A DNA stretch of 64,000 nucleotides, taken from positions 160,633 to 224,632 of the forward strand of contig PCBI01000016.1 in NCBI GenBank assembly GCA_002730875.1, given 5' to 3'. Both the position numbers and the translations under genes were made by a program. Positions 35,630 to 44,270 of this stretch are shown in pieces. Source of the DNA: Spirochaetaceae bacterium. GTDB taxonomy: Bacteria; Spirochaetota; Leptospiria; Leptospirales; Leptonemataceae. The notes below the pieces were generated by a model. That model worked only from the letters and a program-made list of their open reading frames with translations, was not told the DNA's origin and did no database searches. The stretch's first letter is position 1, and every line of letters begins with the position of its first letter.

Positions 35630-36019
35630 CTACAGCGCCCAGAGGGTGGCTGCCACTCCCTGTCTTGCCGGAAACACTTCCATGCCGTATTTCTTTCCAT
35701 CGGGAGCTTCAAATTTGCCTTCTTTTCCGTAGTCCTGTTCTATAGTCTTCCAGCCCGCTTTCTTCATGGCATCCAGAATCATGGCGTAGGGAAGGTTTGC
35801 CTTTTCCGGCTTGATAAAGGGGAAAACCAGTTGAAGCTCTTTACTGCTGGAACGAACTACTTCAGCCCCGTCGATTTCCAAATCAAGACTATTCCAGGGA
35901 GCGGGCAAACCGGACTGCTCTTCAGCTGCATCGGTTCCGCTGGCGCTCTGATTACAGGAGCCAAAACCCAGGGAAAGAAAAAGAAGGGGGATCAGTATAG
36001 CGCGAAAACCAGGATTCAT
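35630..36019 (-). CDS. Small predicted lipoprotein, unknown function
   Basis: 129 residues from ATG 36019, chosen because a clean lipoprotein signal follows (MNPGFRAILIPLLFLSLGFGSC); the frame is open 18 codons upstream. The mature domain (~45-129) has alternating strands and helices (ELQLVFPFIKPEKANLPYAM, DAMKKAGWKTIEQD) and no known motif. It precedes the patatin-like gene in an apparent two-gene operon and is divergent from an ArsR-type regulator gene. Confidence 0.7.
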   Translation of the reverse strand: MNPGFRAILIPLLFLSLGFGSCNQSASGTDAAEEQSGLPAPWNSLDLEIDGAEVVRSSSKELQLVFPFIKPEKANLPYAMILDAMKKAGWKTIEQDYGKEGKFEAPDGKKYGMEVFPARQGVAATLWAL

Positions 36020-36141
36020 GGCGATAGACTGCCTGCCTCTTTCCGGCGGGCAAGGAGTTTTCCGCGGAGGCACTGGAAGGTCCCTGAATCAGGAAAGCGT
36101 CCCGCCCATCTTAATTCGGGAAAGAAAATGACTGGCCACCC

Positions 36142-36175
36142 ATCGTTATATCGCTATTTTTGGAATTAACGATAT
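36142..36175. promoter_or_regulatory. Operator-like dyad overlapping an ArsR-type start codon
   Basis: ATCGTTA (36142-36148) and TAACGAT (36167-36173) are inverted with an 18-base spacer; the right part extends to TTAACGATAT, which runs into the ATG at 36174. A related sequence, TAAACATATCGTTA (36555-36568), lies before the desaturase-family gene and fits an ideal palindrome TAACGATATCGTTA with two mismatches. Shared control by the ArsR-type protein is inferred. Confidence 0.5.
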
Positions 36176-36485
36176 GTCGAAACTACCGCAGAAGCCCGCT
36201 CTGCCCGATCAGGAGCTACAATACTTCCTCGATGCGATTTCCAGCCGAACTCGGCAGAAGCTGCTACTGGCCTTCCTGGATGGGCAGGCCCGCACCGTGG
36301 GCGAACTGGTCGATTACTCCGGTCTGGGCCAGTCCACGGTTTCAGCCCATTTGAGTGCACTTTACCGCGGTGGTCTGCTGTTAAGGGAGAAAAAGGGCAA
36401 AGAAGTTTACTATCTTCCGGACCGAAAACGGATCCAGGATACTCTGGACCGATTGGGTACCTATCTACGGAATTGCTGTCCCTGA
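36174..36485 (+). CDS. ArsR-family winged-helix regulator
   Basis: 103 residues. The helix-turn-helix is RTRQKLLLAFLDGQARTVGELVDYSGLGQSTVSAHLSAL, read in short parts: RTRQKLLLAF and YSGLGQSTVSAHLSALYRGG. There is no metal box in the recognition region, but the C-terminus ends RNCCP, a vicinal cysteine pair that could sense thiols, metals or metalloids. It stands upstream of a desaturase-family gene and shares a sequence motif with that promoter. Confidence 0.87.
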   Translation: MSKLPQKPALPDQELQYFLDAISSRTRQKLLLAFLDGQARTVGELVDYSGLGQSTVSAHLSALYRGGLLLREKKGKEVYYLPDRKRIQDTLDRLGTYLRNCCP

Positions 36486-36615
36486 TTTCAGGACTGCCCG
36501 GCGGACTTCACCACAACAGGATGTATGGCGAAAAATACAGCCTATGATTCATGGTAAACATATCGTTAGTTCTAGATGTATAGATTCTTAGATATAGAGA
36601 ACACAGGAGACAAAA

Positions 36616-37542
36616 ATGAAAGATGACCAGAACAAAGGCGCGGGTGAAGCCCTCGGCGAACCCACCGCCCGGCCGCCGCTAAGGAAAAGCCTACTTCAGC
36701 GGGGGGGATTTGCGATGCTATTGCTGGTTCAGTGCCTCGGACTAATGCTGGGTCCTGGCTTCGCCTATGCAGCGATGGCGGTGGTGGTGCTGGCAGGGAT
36801 AGCGATGGAAAAGCGGATTCCTTACTCGGACAATACGCCCAGTAGTGAAGACAGGCGTTTGGATACGCTGTTTAGTCTACTGACACTTCTTGTAGCTCCA
36901 GTAGCGGGCGTTGGAATACCCCTGCTCATCTCATCGCTACCCACGCCGAATGCTGCGATGATCACATGGCCGGCTACTTACCAATTCCTGCCAGCCTTAC
37001 TCCTTTCCGGCCTTCTTCCCTACTGGCTTCATCGCATTTCCCATGAGAGCTCTGATTTTCTCTGGCGAGTGCACAGTGTACACCATGCGCCTCACAATGT
37101 TTATTGGCTAAACGCATTGAGGCTTCATCCAATCAACACATTGTACAATTCGGCGGCCGGTTTGCTGCCATTGCTTCTTCTTGGATTCGATTCTGAAGTG
37201 ATCTTCGCGGTGGGAATTCTCAACAGTTTTATGTCCATAGTAAACCATTTCAATGTGGACTTTCGCCTGGGCTGGCTTAATTGGGTCTTCAATTCCGGCG
37301 AGCTTCACCGATGGCATCATAGTCGGGCCCCGGAATTCGGCAATAGCAACTATTCCGGGGGCCTTCTGATCTTCTGGGATCTGGTGGCCGGAACCTTCCG
37401 GTTGCCTCAAGCCAGGTTACGCGAAACCGATATCGGTATGTTTGACGAATCGGAGTATCCTCTTGCTTCCTTTCGAGGGCAATTAATGCACCCCTTTCGA
37501 TTCTGGCGAAATTGCTGCAGACCCCAGGCTACCAGGGCGTAG
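36616..37542 (+). CDS. Sterol desaturase / fatty acid hydroxylase family membrane protein
   Basis: 308 residues, GGAG seven bases before the ATG. After four to five membrane helices (~30-135) come the di-iron histidine motifs HRISHESSDFLWRVHSVHH and, near 233, HRWHH, with NHFNVDFRLG between them. Family members hydroxylate or desaturate lipids with O2 and electrons from cytochrome or ferredoxin. The lipid substrate cannot be told. Probably controlled by the preceding ArsR-type regulator. Confidence 0.9.
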   Translation: MKDDQNKGAGEALGEPTARPPLRKSLLQRGGFAMLLLVQCLGLMLGPGFAYAAMAVVVLAGIAMEKRIPYSDNTPSSEDRRLDTLFSLLTLLVAPVAGVGIPLLISSLPTPNAAMITWPATYQFLPALLLSGLLPYWLHRISHESSDFLWRVHSVHHAPHNVYWLNALRLHPINTLYNSAAGLLPLLLLGFDSEVIFAVGILNSFMSIVNHFNVDFRLGWLNWVFNSGELHRWHHSRAPEFGNSNYSGGLLIFWDLVAGTFRLPQARLRETDIGMFDESEYPLASFRGQLMHPFRFWRNCCRPQATRA

Positions 37543-37648
37543 GCATGGATTGCTCTGACTACCTTGTAAAGGAAGGATCCAGGTTCCCGGCCGACCCGGG
37601 TCAGTGCAAACGGTGATTCAACAGGAACCAGCCATCGGCCGCTCCCTT

Positions 37649-38290
37649 CTAATGATAGGTAGGAAACAGAAATTCGCCGAATTCGGTGGTAAACGGAGTG
37701 TACTCGATATCCGATTCGCGGTCGAAACGAATAACAGGCAATTCCACACTTTTACCATCAAGGGAGAAGCCGCCCTTAATCTCCAGATCGATAAAGGAGT
37801 TGTCAAACTCCGAGAAGATCACGGGCCCCACATAGCGGCGGTCGTCTTTTTGACCGCCGCCTACATCGTAGGGCTGCACCCGCCTGAATTCTTCATCGCC
37901 GAATAGGCCGTCCATATTTCGGGATCTCAACACCGCAGACCAGCGCTCCTTGCTGGTTTCAATTCGGGCAGGCTCTGAAGTCTCGATCATAAGATCCAGG
38001 ATCAGGGAACGGGGATTCTCTTTTACTTGCGGAATCACTGGAAAAATACAGGGGCCAAAGGAGTGTCGCTTGCTACCCGAAAACGGAACGGATAGAATCA
38101 CTTTGAAGTCATTGGTTCTGTATTGGGCGGTGCCGTCCGACATTTTCGCCCATCCCTGGCCATCCTCTGGCTCCAGCGAGTAGAAGGACTCCAGACTGCT
38201 ACAGGCCCCGGCAAGGACAAGGATCGCCGGCACAAGCGAAAGCCTCAAAAAGGCCGTAGGTTTGGTCCTGGGTCCAGGGTTTCCAGTCAT
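37649..38290 (-). CDS. Predicted lipoprotein, unknown function
   Basis: 213 residues. A basic N-terminus and hydrophobic stretch (FLRLSLVPAILVLAGAC) end in lipobox LAGAC at ~Cys30. The mature part is beta-rich with charged turns (DGTAQYRTNDFKVILSVPF, EFDNSFIDLEIKGGF). No family is recognised. It is convergent with the desaturase-family gene and divergent from the region before the CoA-disulfide-reductase-like gene. Confidence 0.68.
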   Translation of the reverse strand: MTGNPGPRTKPTAFLRLSLVPAILVLAGACSSLESFYSLEPEDGQGWAKMSDGTAQYRTNDFKVILSVPFSGSKRHSFGPCIFPVIPQVKENPRSLILDLMIETSEPARIETSKERWSAVLRSRNMDGLFGDEEFRRVQPYDVGGGQKDDRRYVGPVIFSEFDNSFIDLEIKGGFSLDGKSVELPVIRFDRESDIEYTPFTTEFGEFLFPTYH

Positions 38291-38347
38291 CGTAAGTATT
38301 ATCTCGCTTTCGTTTTGCTACGGGGACAGCCGCGCGCTTCTATTGTG

Positions 38348-38372
38348 CCCTTGCTCGCTACGGCAGCAAGGG
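38348..38372. repeat. Perfect hairpin in intergenic DNA
   Basis: Perfect 8-bp arms CCCTTGCT / AGCAAGGG with a 9-base loop, in the 358-bp gap between the divergent lipoprotein gene and the flavoprotein gene. No T-run follows. It could close a transcript or be a leader structure. Confidence 0.4.
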
Positions 38373-38423
38373 CTCCGACGAAGTATCCCATCCTGGCCGG
38401 AGCCAATAATTACGTCCAGTGCA

Positions 38424-38618
38424 AACATCACTGGTTTCGGCGACTACAGGTTACCACTGCTCCGGAGTTTTTGGCCCGGCGACCACCCCATAGAAAGCGT
38501 GGCCGAAAGCGCCGTCAGGGCCACGGATCAGAAGGTATGTCAATGGATGGTGAAGGCCATATTGCAGGTGAACCGTTGGGATTCTTCGGCAATTGAACTG
38601 ATCCCCAAAAATTCGTGA
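38424..38618 (+). pseudogene. Possible remnant of an unidentified gene
   Basis: An open frame ending at TGA 38616-38618 encodes about 64 residues (NITGFGDYRLPLLRSF then VAESAVRATDQKVCQWMV) with codon use like that of the neighbouring genes and a helical, amphipathic C-terminus. No convincing start codon or ribosome-binding site is present upstream; the frame only reaches a TTG at 38262. It looks like the 3' end of a decayed gene, but a chance open frame is possible. Confidence 0.25.
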
Positions 38619-38648
38619 CTTTTATACCCTACCTACGAATCCTATAAT

Positions 38649-39983
38649 ATGAAGCAAAGCTACGATTATCTAATCATTGGGGCCGATGCGGCCGGAAATT
38701 CGGCGGTTGGCCAGATCCGGCGAAACGACAAAGAGGCCACAATCGGCATTCTGGAAAAGACCAGTATCATATCCTACGGGGCTTGCGGCCTGCCCTATGC
38801 CATTAGCGGTTCGGTAAAATCCTTTGACGATCTGATTCACTTTGATGGGCCTACATTCGGAGAGAAGACCAAATCGGATGTGCTTTTGAACCACGAGGCC
38901 GTGGGCGTGGACTTTGATTCCCGAAGCGTGCGAGTGAAGACTCCAGACGGCGAAAAGGAAGTCAGCTACGGAAAACTGATGATAGGCACAGGAGCCCCGG
39001 CCATTAGGCTACCTTTTGTAGATTATAGCTCCGGTCGGGTGTTCGAACTAAAAACCGTCCCGGACGGTCGCGCCATACAGGAATTCATCCAGAAAAACGG
39101 CGCGAAGAGAGCTGCCATTATCGGAGCCGGCTACATTGGCCTGGAAGCGGCCGAAACGTTCCGCGAAATGGGATTATCGGTAGCTATCTACGAAGCGCTG
39201 GATCGGCCGGTGCCTCGATTGCCGGAAGGACTGTCCAAATCCATCGTATCGCAAATGAAGGACCACGATATCGACTTTCGGCCCGAAAGCAAGGTTTCCG
39301 CCGTCAAGGACAATGGTTCTGAAATCCAGATCACCGCGGGCGAGAAGACCGAAGCCTACGATCTGCTTCTCGTAGCCGTTGGAGTAAGGCCGGCCACCGG
39401 ATTTCTGGAAGGCTCCGGACTGGAAATGCAAAAAGGGGCTATCGTTGTGGATCGGTACGGCGCCACAAACGTGGACGGTGTGTACTCAGGCGGCGACTGC
39501 GCTCTGGCCTACCATAAACTCTTAAAAAAGCCAGTCTACTATCCCCTGGGTCATACCGCTAACAAGCAGGGTCGCATAGCAGGAATGAATATGAGCGGGG
39601 AAAAGATTGCCTTTCCTGGTATAGTAGGAACTCAAGTTTTCAAGTTCTTTGATCGCGCTTATGGCATGACCGGCCTTTCAAAGCAGGAAGCGCTGGAAGC
39701 AGGTTACGAAATCGAGGAAGCCAGCGCCATGCGTCCGTCAAGGGCCGGATACTACCCTGGCTCAGACAAAGTTAAGGTGAGTCTGACGATGGATAAGAAA
39801 GATGGGACCCTGCTCGGCGCCGCAATGTTTGGTCCTCTGGATTCCTACGGACTAATCGATGCTGCGTCAGCGCTGGTGAACATGGGAGCGAAAGCGGACG
39901 AAATCGCCTGGATGGACTTTGCCTATGCTCCTCCCTTTGCTCCGGTGTGGAATGCTTTGATTTCTGCGGCCGCCAAAGGCTAG
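38649..39983 (+). CDS. CoA-disulfide reductase-like flavoprotein (NADH oxidase family)
   Basis: 444 residues. FAD-binding motif YLIIGADAAGNSAVGQIRR at the N-terminus, the single redox cysteine in ISYGACGLPYAISG (~Cys47), NAD(P)-binding GAGYIGLEAAETFREMG (~159), and the GGDCA motif (~281). This is the layout of CoA-disulfide reductases and NADH oxidases of the single-cysteine class, which keep thiols or persulfides reduced or remove oxygen. It begins 30 bp after the possible remnant gene. The 241 bp after it hold a GC-rich hairpin. Confidence 0.9.
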   Translation: MKQSYDYLIIGADAAGNSAVGQIRRNDKEATIGILEKTSIISYGACGLPYAISGSVKSFDDLIHFDGPTFGEKTKSDVLLNHEAVGVDFDSRSVRVKTPDGEKEVSYGKLMIGTGAPAIRLPFVDYSSGRVFELKTVPDGRAIQEFIQKNGAKRAAIIGAGYIGLEAAETFREMGLSVAIYEALDRPVPRLPEGLSKSIVSQMKDHDIDFRPESKVSAVKDNGSEIQITAGEKTEAYDLLLVAVGVRPATGFLEGSGLEMQKGAIVVDRYGATNVDGVYSGGDCALAYHKLLKKPVYYPLGHTANKQGRIAGMNMSGEKIAFPGIVGTQVFKFFDRAYGMTGLSKQEALEAGYEIEEASAMRPSRAGYYPGSDKVKVSLTMDKKDGTLLGAAMFGPLDSYGLIDAASALVNMGAKADEIAWMDFAYAPPFAPVWNALISAAAKG

Positions 39984-40048
39984 GCGGAAGAAAGACCCTC
40001 TTATCACCGGAGGCATGTTCTTCCCAACATGTCTCCTTTCCCGGCCCG

Positions 40049-40073
40049 GCGTCCCCATTTGTGGCGGGGACGC
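40049..40073. repeat. GC-rich hairpin downstream of the flavoprotein gene
   Basis: Perfect 8-bp arms GCGTCCCC / GGGGACGC with a 9-base loop, 66 bp after the flavoprotein stop. A smaller CATGT/ACATG dyad lies just before it. There is no T-run, so intrinsic termination is uncertain. Confidence 0.45.
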
Positions 40074-40224
40074 TGGACACCCTCGGACTGCCTTTCGGGC
40101 CCGTACCTGAATGGCAGCAGGGAAGCCCATTCCTGGATACCCGTAGTCCCAGCGATCTCGGATTCCGAGCCATCCAACCTAATGCACTTGACTGTAACAG
40201 GTCTGTCCAATCTTATCAAGTCCC

Positions 40225-42378
40225 ATGAGTGGGAAACCCGGTAACGGTATGAAGCGTCTCTTTCTGGCCTTGAGCTGGAGACTGGAACTTTTTACGCATA
40301 TAGTGCCGGTTCCCATATCTATCTACTTTTCCGCCACGCTTGTTCCCATGACGCCGGAGCAAAGCATGACCGCATTTGTTGCCGGCACCATAGCCGGAGT
40401 TCTCATGCTGGTTCTGGGAATCATCTGGCGCTTTTTTAGGCTCCGACAGGTTTTTGGCTTCGTAAAACGCCGTAAACTAGATCGGTTCAAGAAGGCATTA
40501 CTGAATCATCCCTTGCATGAGGCCGTGGTGATCGCGCTGCGATGGGTTGTGGGTGTGCCCCTGGCCCATGTCATCTATATCGAGATAGAACAGGAGATTA
40601 ACTGGGCCCTGCATACATCCGTTCCATTTCTACTGCTGATCATCACTCCGGTTTCCATGGCGGCCTATTTCTATCTGACGGAAAGCGTACTGCGAGCCCC
40701 ACTCAGCCGGGGTTCCCTGCGCACACTTCGTGTCCACGGGCTGTTTCGCCTGGGCTACTTTTCCAGGTTTCTATTCACAGTGGTGGCTCTAATGCTCATG
40801 CCGCTTACGATGCAAACCTATTTGATTTATCAATTCATCTACGGGAATCTTAAGATCGCAAACCCACTGCTACACATCGGAATCGTCATTGTCCTTTTTC
40901 TCATCCCCACAGTCATAGCTGCCTTTGCTGTGGCCCGGGCCGTAAGGGCTGGTCTGGGCGATACCCGAGATGTGCTTTCGCGCCTGGGCGAAGGGAAGTT
41001 TGATGTTACGGCAGCCGCTCGCACAGCGGACGAATTTGGCGAGCAAGCCATCCATCTAAACAATGTAATTGAAAGACTGCGATCCATGTACGGTAAAATC
41101 GAAGAGATGAACCAGAACCTGGAAAAACAGGTCCAGGATCGGACACAACAACTGGAAAATTCCCTCATTGAGGTGCGATCGCTTAAGACCCAGCAGGACG
41201 GCGACTACTATCTGACATCCCATCTTCTACGACCTCTGTCCTCCCAGGACATTGAAAGCGAAACCGTTCAGGTGGATCAATTCGTAAGACAGAAGAAACA
41301 ATTCCATTTCAGGGATCAGTCCGGGGAGATTGGCGGCGATCTTTGCACCGCCCATGAACTGACTCTTCAAGGCCGCAAGTATGTGGTTTTTCTTAACGGC
41401 GATGCCATGGGGAAATCCATCCAGGGAGCCGGGGGCGCCATTGTTCTGGGAACAGTTTTCAAATCTATTGTCGCTCGCACCTCCATGGTAAGCGCGCAGA
41501 GCGCCCGCTTTCCGGAACAGTGGCTTCGCGATGCATTCACAGAATTGCAAACGGTGTTCGCCTCCTTCGATGGATTCATGCAGGCATCGGCAACAATTGG
41601 CCTGGTGGATGAAGTCAACGGCTTTCTCTATTATCTGAACGCAGACCATCCAGGTCTTGTGCTACTGCGAGAGGGCAAGGCTTCCTTTCTACCGGATGAG
41701 AAGAGCGTTATGCGATTCGGCATCCAGGGACTGGGGGATCAATTTCATCTTAACGCATTCCAGCTTAAGCCAGGGGATGTCTTAATAGCAGGTTCCGACG
41801 GACGCGACGATCTGGTTACGGGCCTTGCCTCCGATGGAAGCCGCACCTTCAACGACGATGAGAATCAATTTTTACTTCATACGGAAAACTGCCAGGGCGA
41901 TCTGGGACAAATCGTTCGTGCTCTGGAGTCTTCCGGCGAAATCACCGACGACCTGAGTCTTATGCGAATCTCCTACCGGGAAGGGGCTCTAACCACGCCC
42001 ACAATTCAGCCCGCCGGCCTTCTGGAAAGGGCAGCCGAGTCCGTCAAGATTCAGGATTACCTGCAGGCGGCCCGGCTCTACGAAGAGTACATGAACGAAG
42101 ATCCATCCCGGGTGGATGTCCTTTTCCAGGCATCCTATTGCTACAAGCTCGGCCGCCGATATGACCGGGCCTGCGATTTTGGCGAACGATGCCGTTTGAG
42201 GGATCCTTCAATGGTAAAGAACCTGATCAACCTGGGGGATCTGCACCGATTGCTGGGAAATGGAAATCGCGCCCGTTCGCTACTTGCTGAAGCCCTGAGC
42301 CTTTCGCCGAACAGCCCATCGGCGCTGCAGCTGCAGCAGAAGCTGGGGCTGCCCTCTGACCCGGCAGCGCCCGCATAG
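40225..42378 (+). CDS. Membrane SpoIIE-type PP2C phosphatase with HAMP and TPR
   Basis: 717 residues; ATG 40249 is an alternative start. About six membrane helices (~10-235) lead into a HAMP domain (AVRAGLGDTRDVLSRLGEGKF, ~237-290), a coiled coil (MNQNLEKQVQDRTQQLENSL) and a PP2C/SpoIIE domain with metal-binding aspartates in GGDLC, FLNGDAMGK, and GSDGRDDL. The last ~120 residues are TPR-like (AARLYEEYMNEDPSRVDVLF, LHRLLGNGNRARSLLAEAL). It probably dephosphorylates an anti-sigma-factor antagonist in response to a membrane signal; partner genes are not nearby. Confidence 0.88.
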   Translation: MSGKPGNGMKRLFLALSWRLELFTHIVPVPISIYFSATLVPMTPEQSMTAFVAGTIAGVLMLVLGIIWRFFRLRQVFGFVKRRKLDRFKKALLNHPLHEAVVIALRWVVGVPLAHVIYIEIEQEINWALHTSVPFLLLIITPVSMAAYFYLTESVLRAPLSRGSLRTLRVHGLFRLGYFSRFLFTVVALMLMPLTMQTYLIYQFIYGNLKIANPLLHIGIVIVLFLIPTVIAAFAVARAVRAGLGDTRDVLSRLGEGKFDVTAAARTADEFGEQAIHLNNVIERLRSMYGKIEEMNQNLEKQVQDRTQQLENSLIEVRSLKTQQDGDYYLTSHLLRPLSSQDIESETVQVDQFVRQKKQFHFRDQSGEIGGDLCTAHELTLQGRKYVVFLNGDAMGKSIQGAGGAIVLGTVFKSIVARTSMVSAQSARFPEQWLRDAFTELQTVFASFDGFMQASATIGLVDEVNGFLYYLNADHPGLVLLREGKASFLPDEKSVMRFGIQGLGDQFHLNAFQLKPGDVLIAGSDGRDDLVTGLASDGSRTFNDDENQFLLHTENCQGDLGQIVRALESSGEITDDLSLMRISYREGALTTPTIQPAGLLERAAESVKIQDYLQAARLYEEYMNEDPSRVDVLFQASYCYKLGRRYDRACDFGERCRLRDPSMVKNLINLGDLHRLLGNGNRARSLLAEALSLSPNSPSALQLQQKLGLPSDPAAPA

Positions 42379-42534
42379 CCTGACGTCGAACCACTGCATC
42401 TGGAAAGGGAAGGCGACCTGCAGCGCTCTAGCGCCCGGACCTTCGGGCTTATAGCTCCTATCCGCTCCAATCGATTCCTTCTGCGATTAAAAAGTGTTGC
42501 AAGGCTCAATGTTGATAATCCAATTCGGCTTGCC

Positions 42535-42618
42535 ATGACTTCTTCTTTGATCTGGACGTTGATTGCCGTTTACGGAGCTTTCTTCTATCTGCTCACCCGA
42601 CTGGAGAAGAAGCAATGA
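42535..42618 (+). CDS. 27-residue single-helix membrane microprotein
   Basis: ATG to TGA encodes a 27-residue peptide: MTSSLIWTLIAVYGAFFYLL followed by TRLEKKQ, that is, one transmembrane helix with a basic C-terminal tail and the charge pattern of a type III membrane peptide. Its stop overlaps the next start (ATGA), which implies coupling to the membrane protein at 42615. No strong ribosome-binding site is visible. The overlap and the ideal helix are the support. Confidence 0.5.
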   Translation: MTSSLIWTLIAVYGAFFYLLTRLEKKQ

Positions 42619-43202
42619 TTCTGGGGCATTATGGAGCCGCCTTCATTGCCAGGCCTTACAATCAAAAGGCGCCTTTCTGGTTACTACTGCTCTTTTCCAA
42701 CCTGGCGGAATTTCTATGGCTGGTACTTGCTCTTCTGGGCGTGGAAGCTACGGAACCGTCTTCGCTCCTCGATGCTACATTCCAGAATTTGAAAGTACAC
42801 ATGACCTACAGTCATAACCTGGCGCCCAACCTGGCCCTGGGTCTGGTCAGCTACGCTATAGTCCTGGGATATTACCGGGAACAAAAACTGGCTCTATGGT
42901 GCGCTGTTCTCACCGTCTCCCATGTCTGGCTGGACTTCATTGTAGGTTTCGAGCATCAAATCCTGGGTCCGGATAGCGCCTCCATTGGCCTGAATTCCTA
43001 TGCTCGCTTTCCACACATTGCGATCCTCATCGAATGGCTCTTTGCCATGGGCTGTCTTGTCTTCTATGCTCGGACCGAACGACGGCTGGGAAGACCGGTT
43101 TCCCGCAAGAAGATGATCTGGCTCGCTGTGGCTTTTTCTGTGGGGATTCTGCTCTGGCTTCCCAATGCCACCATTCCCATGCGAGAATTACTTCCCATTT
43201 AA
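42615..43202 (+). CDS. Integral membrane protein, YdjM-like outline
   Basis: 195 residues with five hydrophobic helices. Polar residues inside the membrane region are conserved-looking: GHYGAAF at the start, the middle MTYSHNLAPNLALG, and TVSHVWLDFIVG, a His/Asp arrangement resembling membrane-bound YdjM-type putative metal-dependent hydrolases. The resemblance is from pattern only. It is coupled to the 27-residue gene upstream. Confidence 0.7.
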   Translation: MILGHYGAAFIARPYNQKAPFWLLLLFSNLAEFLWLVLALLGVEATEPSSLLDATFQNLKVHMTYSHNLAPNLALGLVSYAIVLGYYREQKLALWCAVLTVSHVWLDFIVGFEHQILGPDSASIGLNSYARFPHIAILIEWLFAMGCLVFYARTERRLGRPVSRKKMIWLAVAFSVGILLWLPNATIPMRELLPI

Positions 43203-43387
43203 GGACCGGAATCGGCCATTCTCGGTGAGGGAGCACTGCCGACCCGCCAGAAACTCCAGTATAACGGTGGTTCTCTACCGTCCGAGTTGGCAGGCCAGAG
43301 ATGCTCCTGCCGAGTTTCCGGGCCAGGTCTCGCCCGGCACGGCTCTAAATGATTGCCTTTTTCCAGGCATCAGCCAAGGCTGACACT

Positions 43388-44074
43388 ATGTCATCGCAAT
43401 TCTTTCTTTACGCTTTCTTCGGTCTCTCCGCCATTCATGTGGCCGGGGAGTTCCTGCAGGATCCTATTCGCAAGAGGATTCGCACAGCTACCAAACCGCT
43501 ACTCATGCCTGCGCTGATCGCCTTTAACCTGTTGCATACCGATAACCCGAACTGGTGGATTGTAGGAGGTCTATTTCTGGGATGGATTGGCGATGTGGTT
43601 CTGATGTTTCCGAAAGTCGCCATCATGTTTCTAATCGGTCTGGCATCCTTTCTTGTCGGCCACGCTTTGTTTATCTATGCTTTTCTACAGTCCACAGGCT
43701 TTCTCCAGAGCATGCCCGTATGGTACGTGGCGCTGGCGGCCCTGTTTGCATTCGCGGCCGCGGCCTTCTTCATTTATTTCAAGCCATACCTTACCGGCGA
43801 AAACGCCGACAAGAAAGTGCCGGTGGGCCTGTATGCATCGATTATCGTGGCCATGAGCTACACATCGTTGGCCATCCTCATCGGCGGCTCCGGCGTCGGA
43901 GTATTCTTCATAGCTCTTCCGTTTATTGGATCGCTTTGCTTTATTGTTTCGGATTTTCTGCTGGCCAATCAGTTGTTCGTGAAGCCATTCAAATACGACC
44001 AGGCCATCATCATGCTAACCTATCTGGCGGCGCAGTATCTGATTGCCCAGGGCTACCTGCCCTATCCGTTTTAG
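43388..44074 (+). CDS. Lysoplasmalogenase (YhhN/TMEM86 family)
   Basis: 228 residues from ATG 43388 (MSSQFFLYAFFGLS); an upstream ATG at 43349 would add 13 hydrophilic residues. Eight predicted helices. The family motif lies in GGLFLGWIGDVVLMFPKV and SFLVGHALFIYAFL, with LPFIGSLCFIVSDFLLANQ later. YhhN proteins hydrolyse the vinyl-ether bond of lysoplasmalogens. Together with the nearby patatin and acyltransferase genes it fits lipid remodelling. Confidence 0.85.
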   Translation: MSSQFFLYAFFGLSAIHVAGEFLQDPIRKRIRTATKPLLMPALIAFNLLHTDNPNWWIVGGLFLGWIGDVVLMFPKVAIMFLIGLASFLVGHALFIYAFLQSTGFLQSMPVWYVALAALFAFAAAAFFIYFKPYLTGENADKKVPVGLYASIIVAMSYTSLAILIGGSGVGVFFIALPFIGSLCFIVSDFLLANQLFVKPFKYDQAIIMLTYLAAQYLIAQGYLPYPF

Positions 44075-44270
44075 ATCTGCACCAGGTTTTTGCACAGAGG
44101 CGAAAGGAAACAGCATCAGCTTACAAGAAAGTAAGCGCAACCAGGAACGCCCGGTGCCGGTGGCGGCACATGGGCGCGACAGGTAGCGCACGGATGAAAA
44201 CACCGGGAAAATCGCGCTCGACTCAATGCGCCATAGCGTGCAGGGCAGAGAACCTAACGCAACCTTTTCG

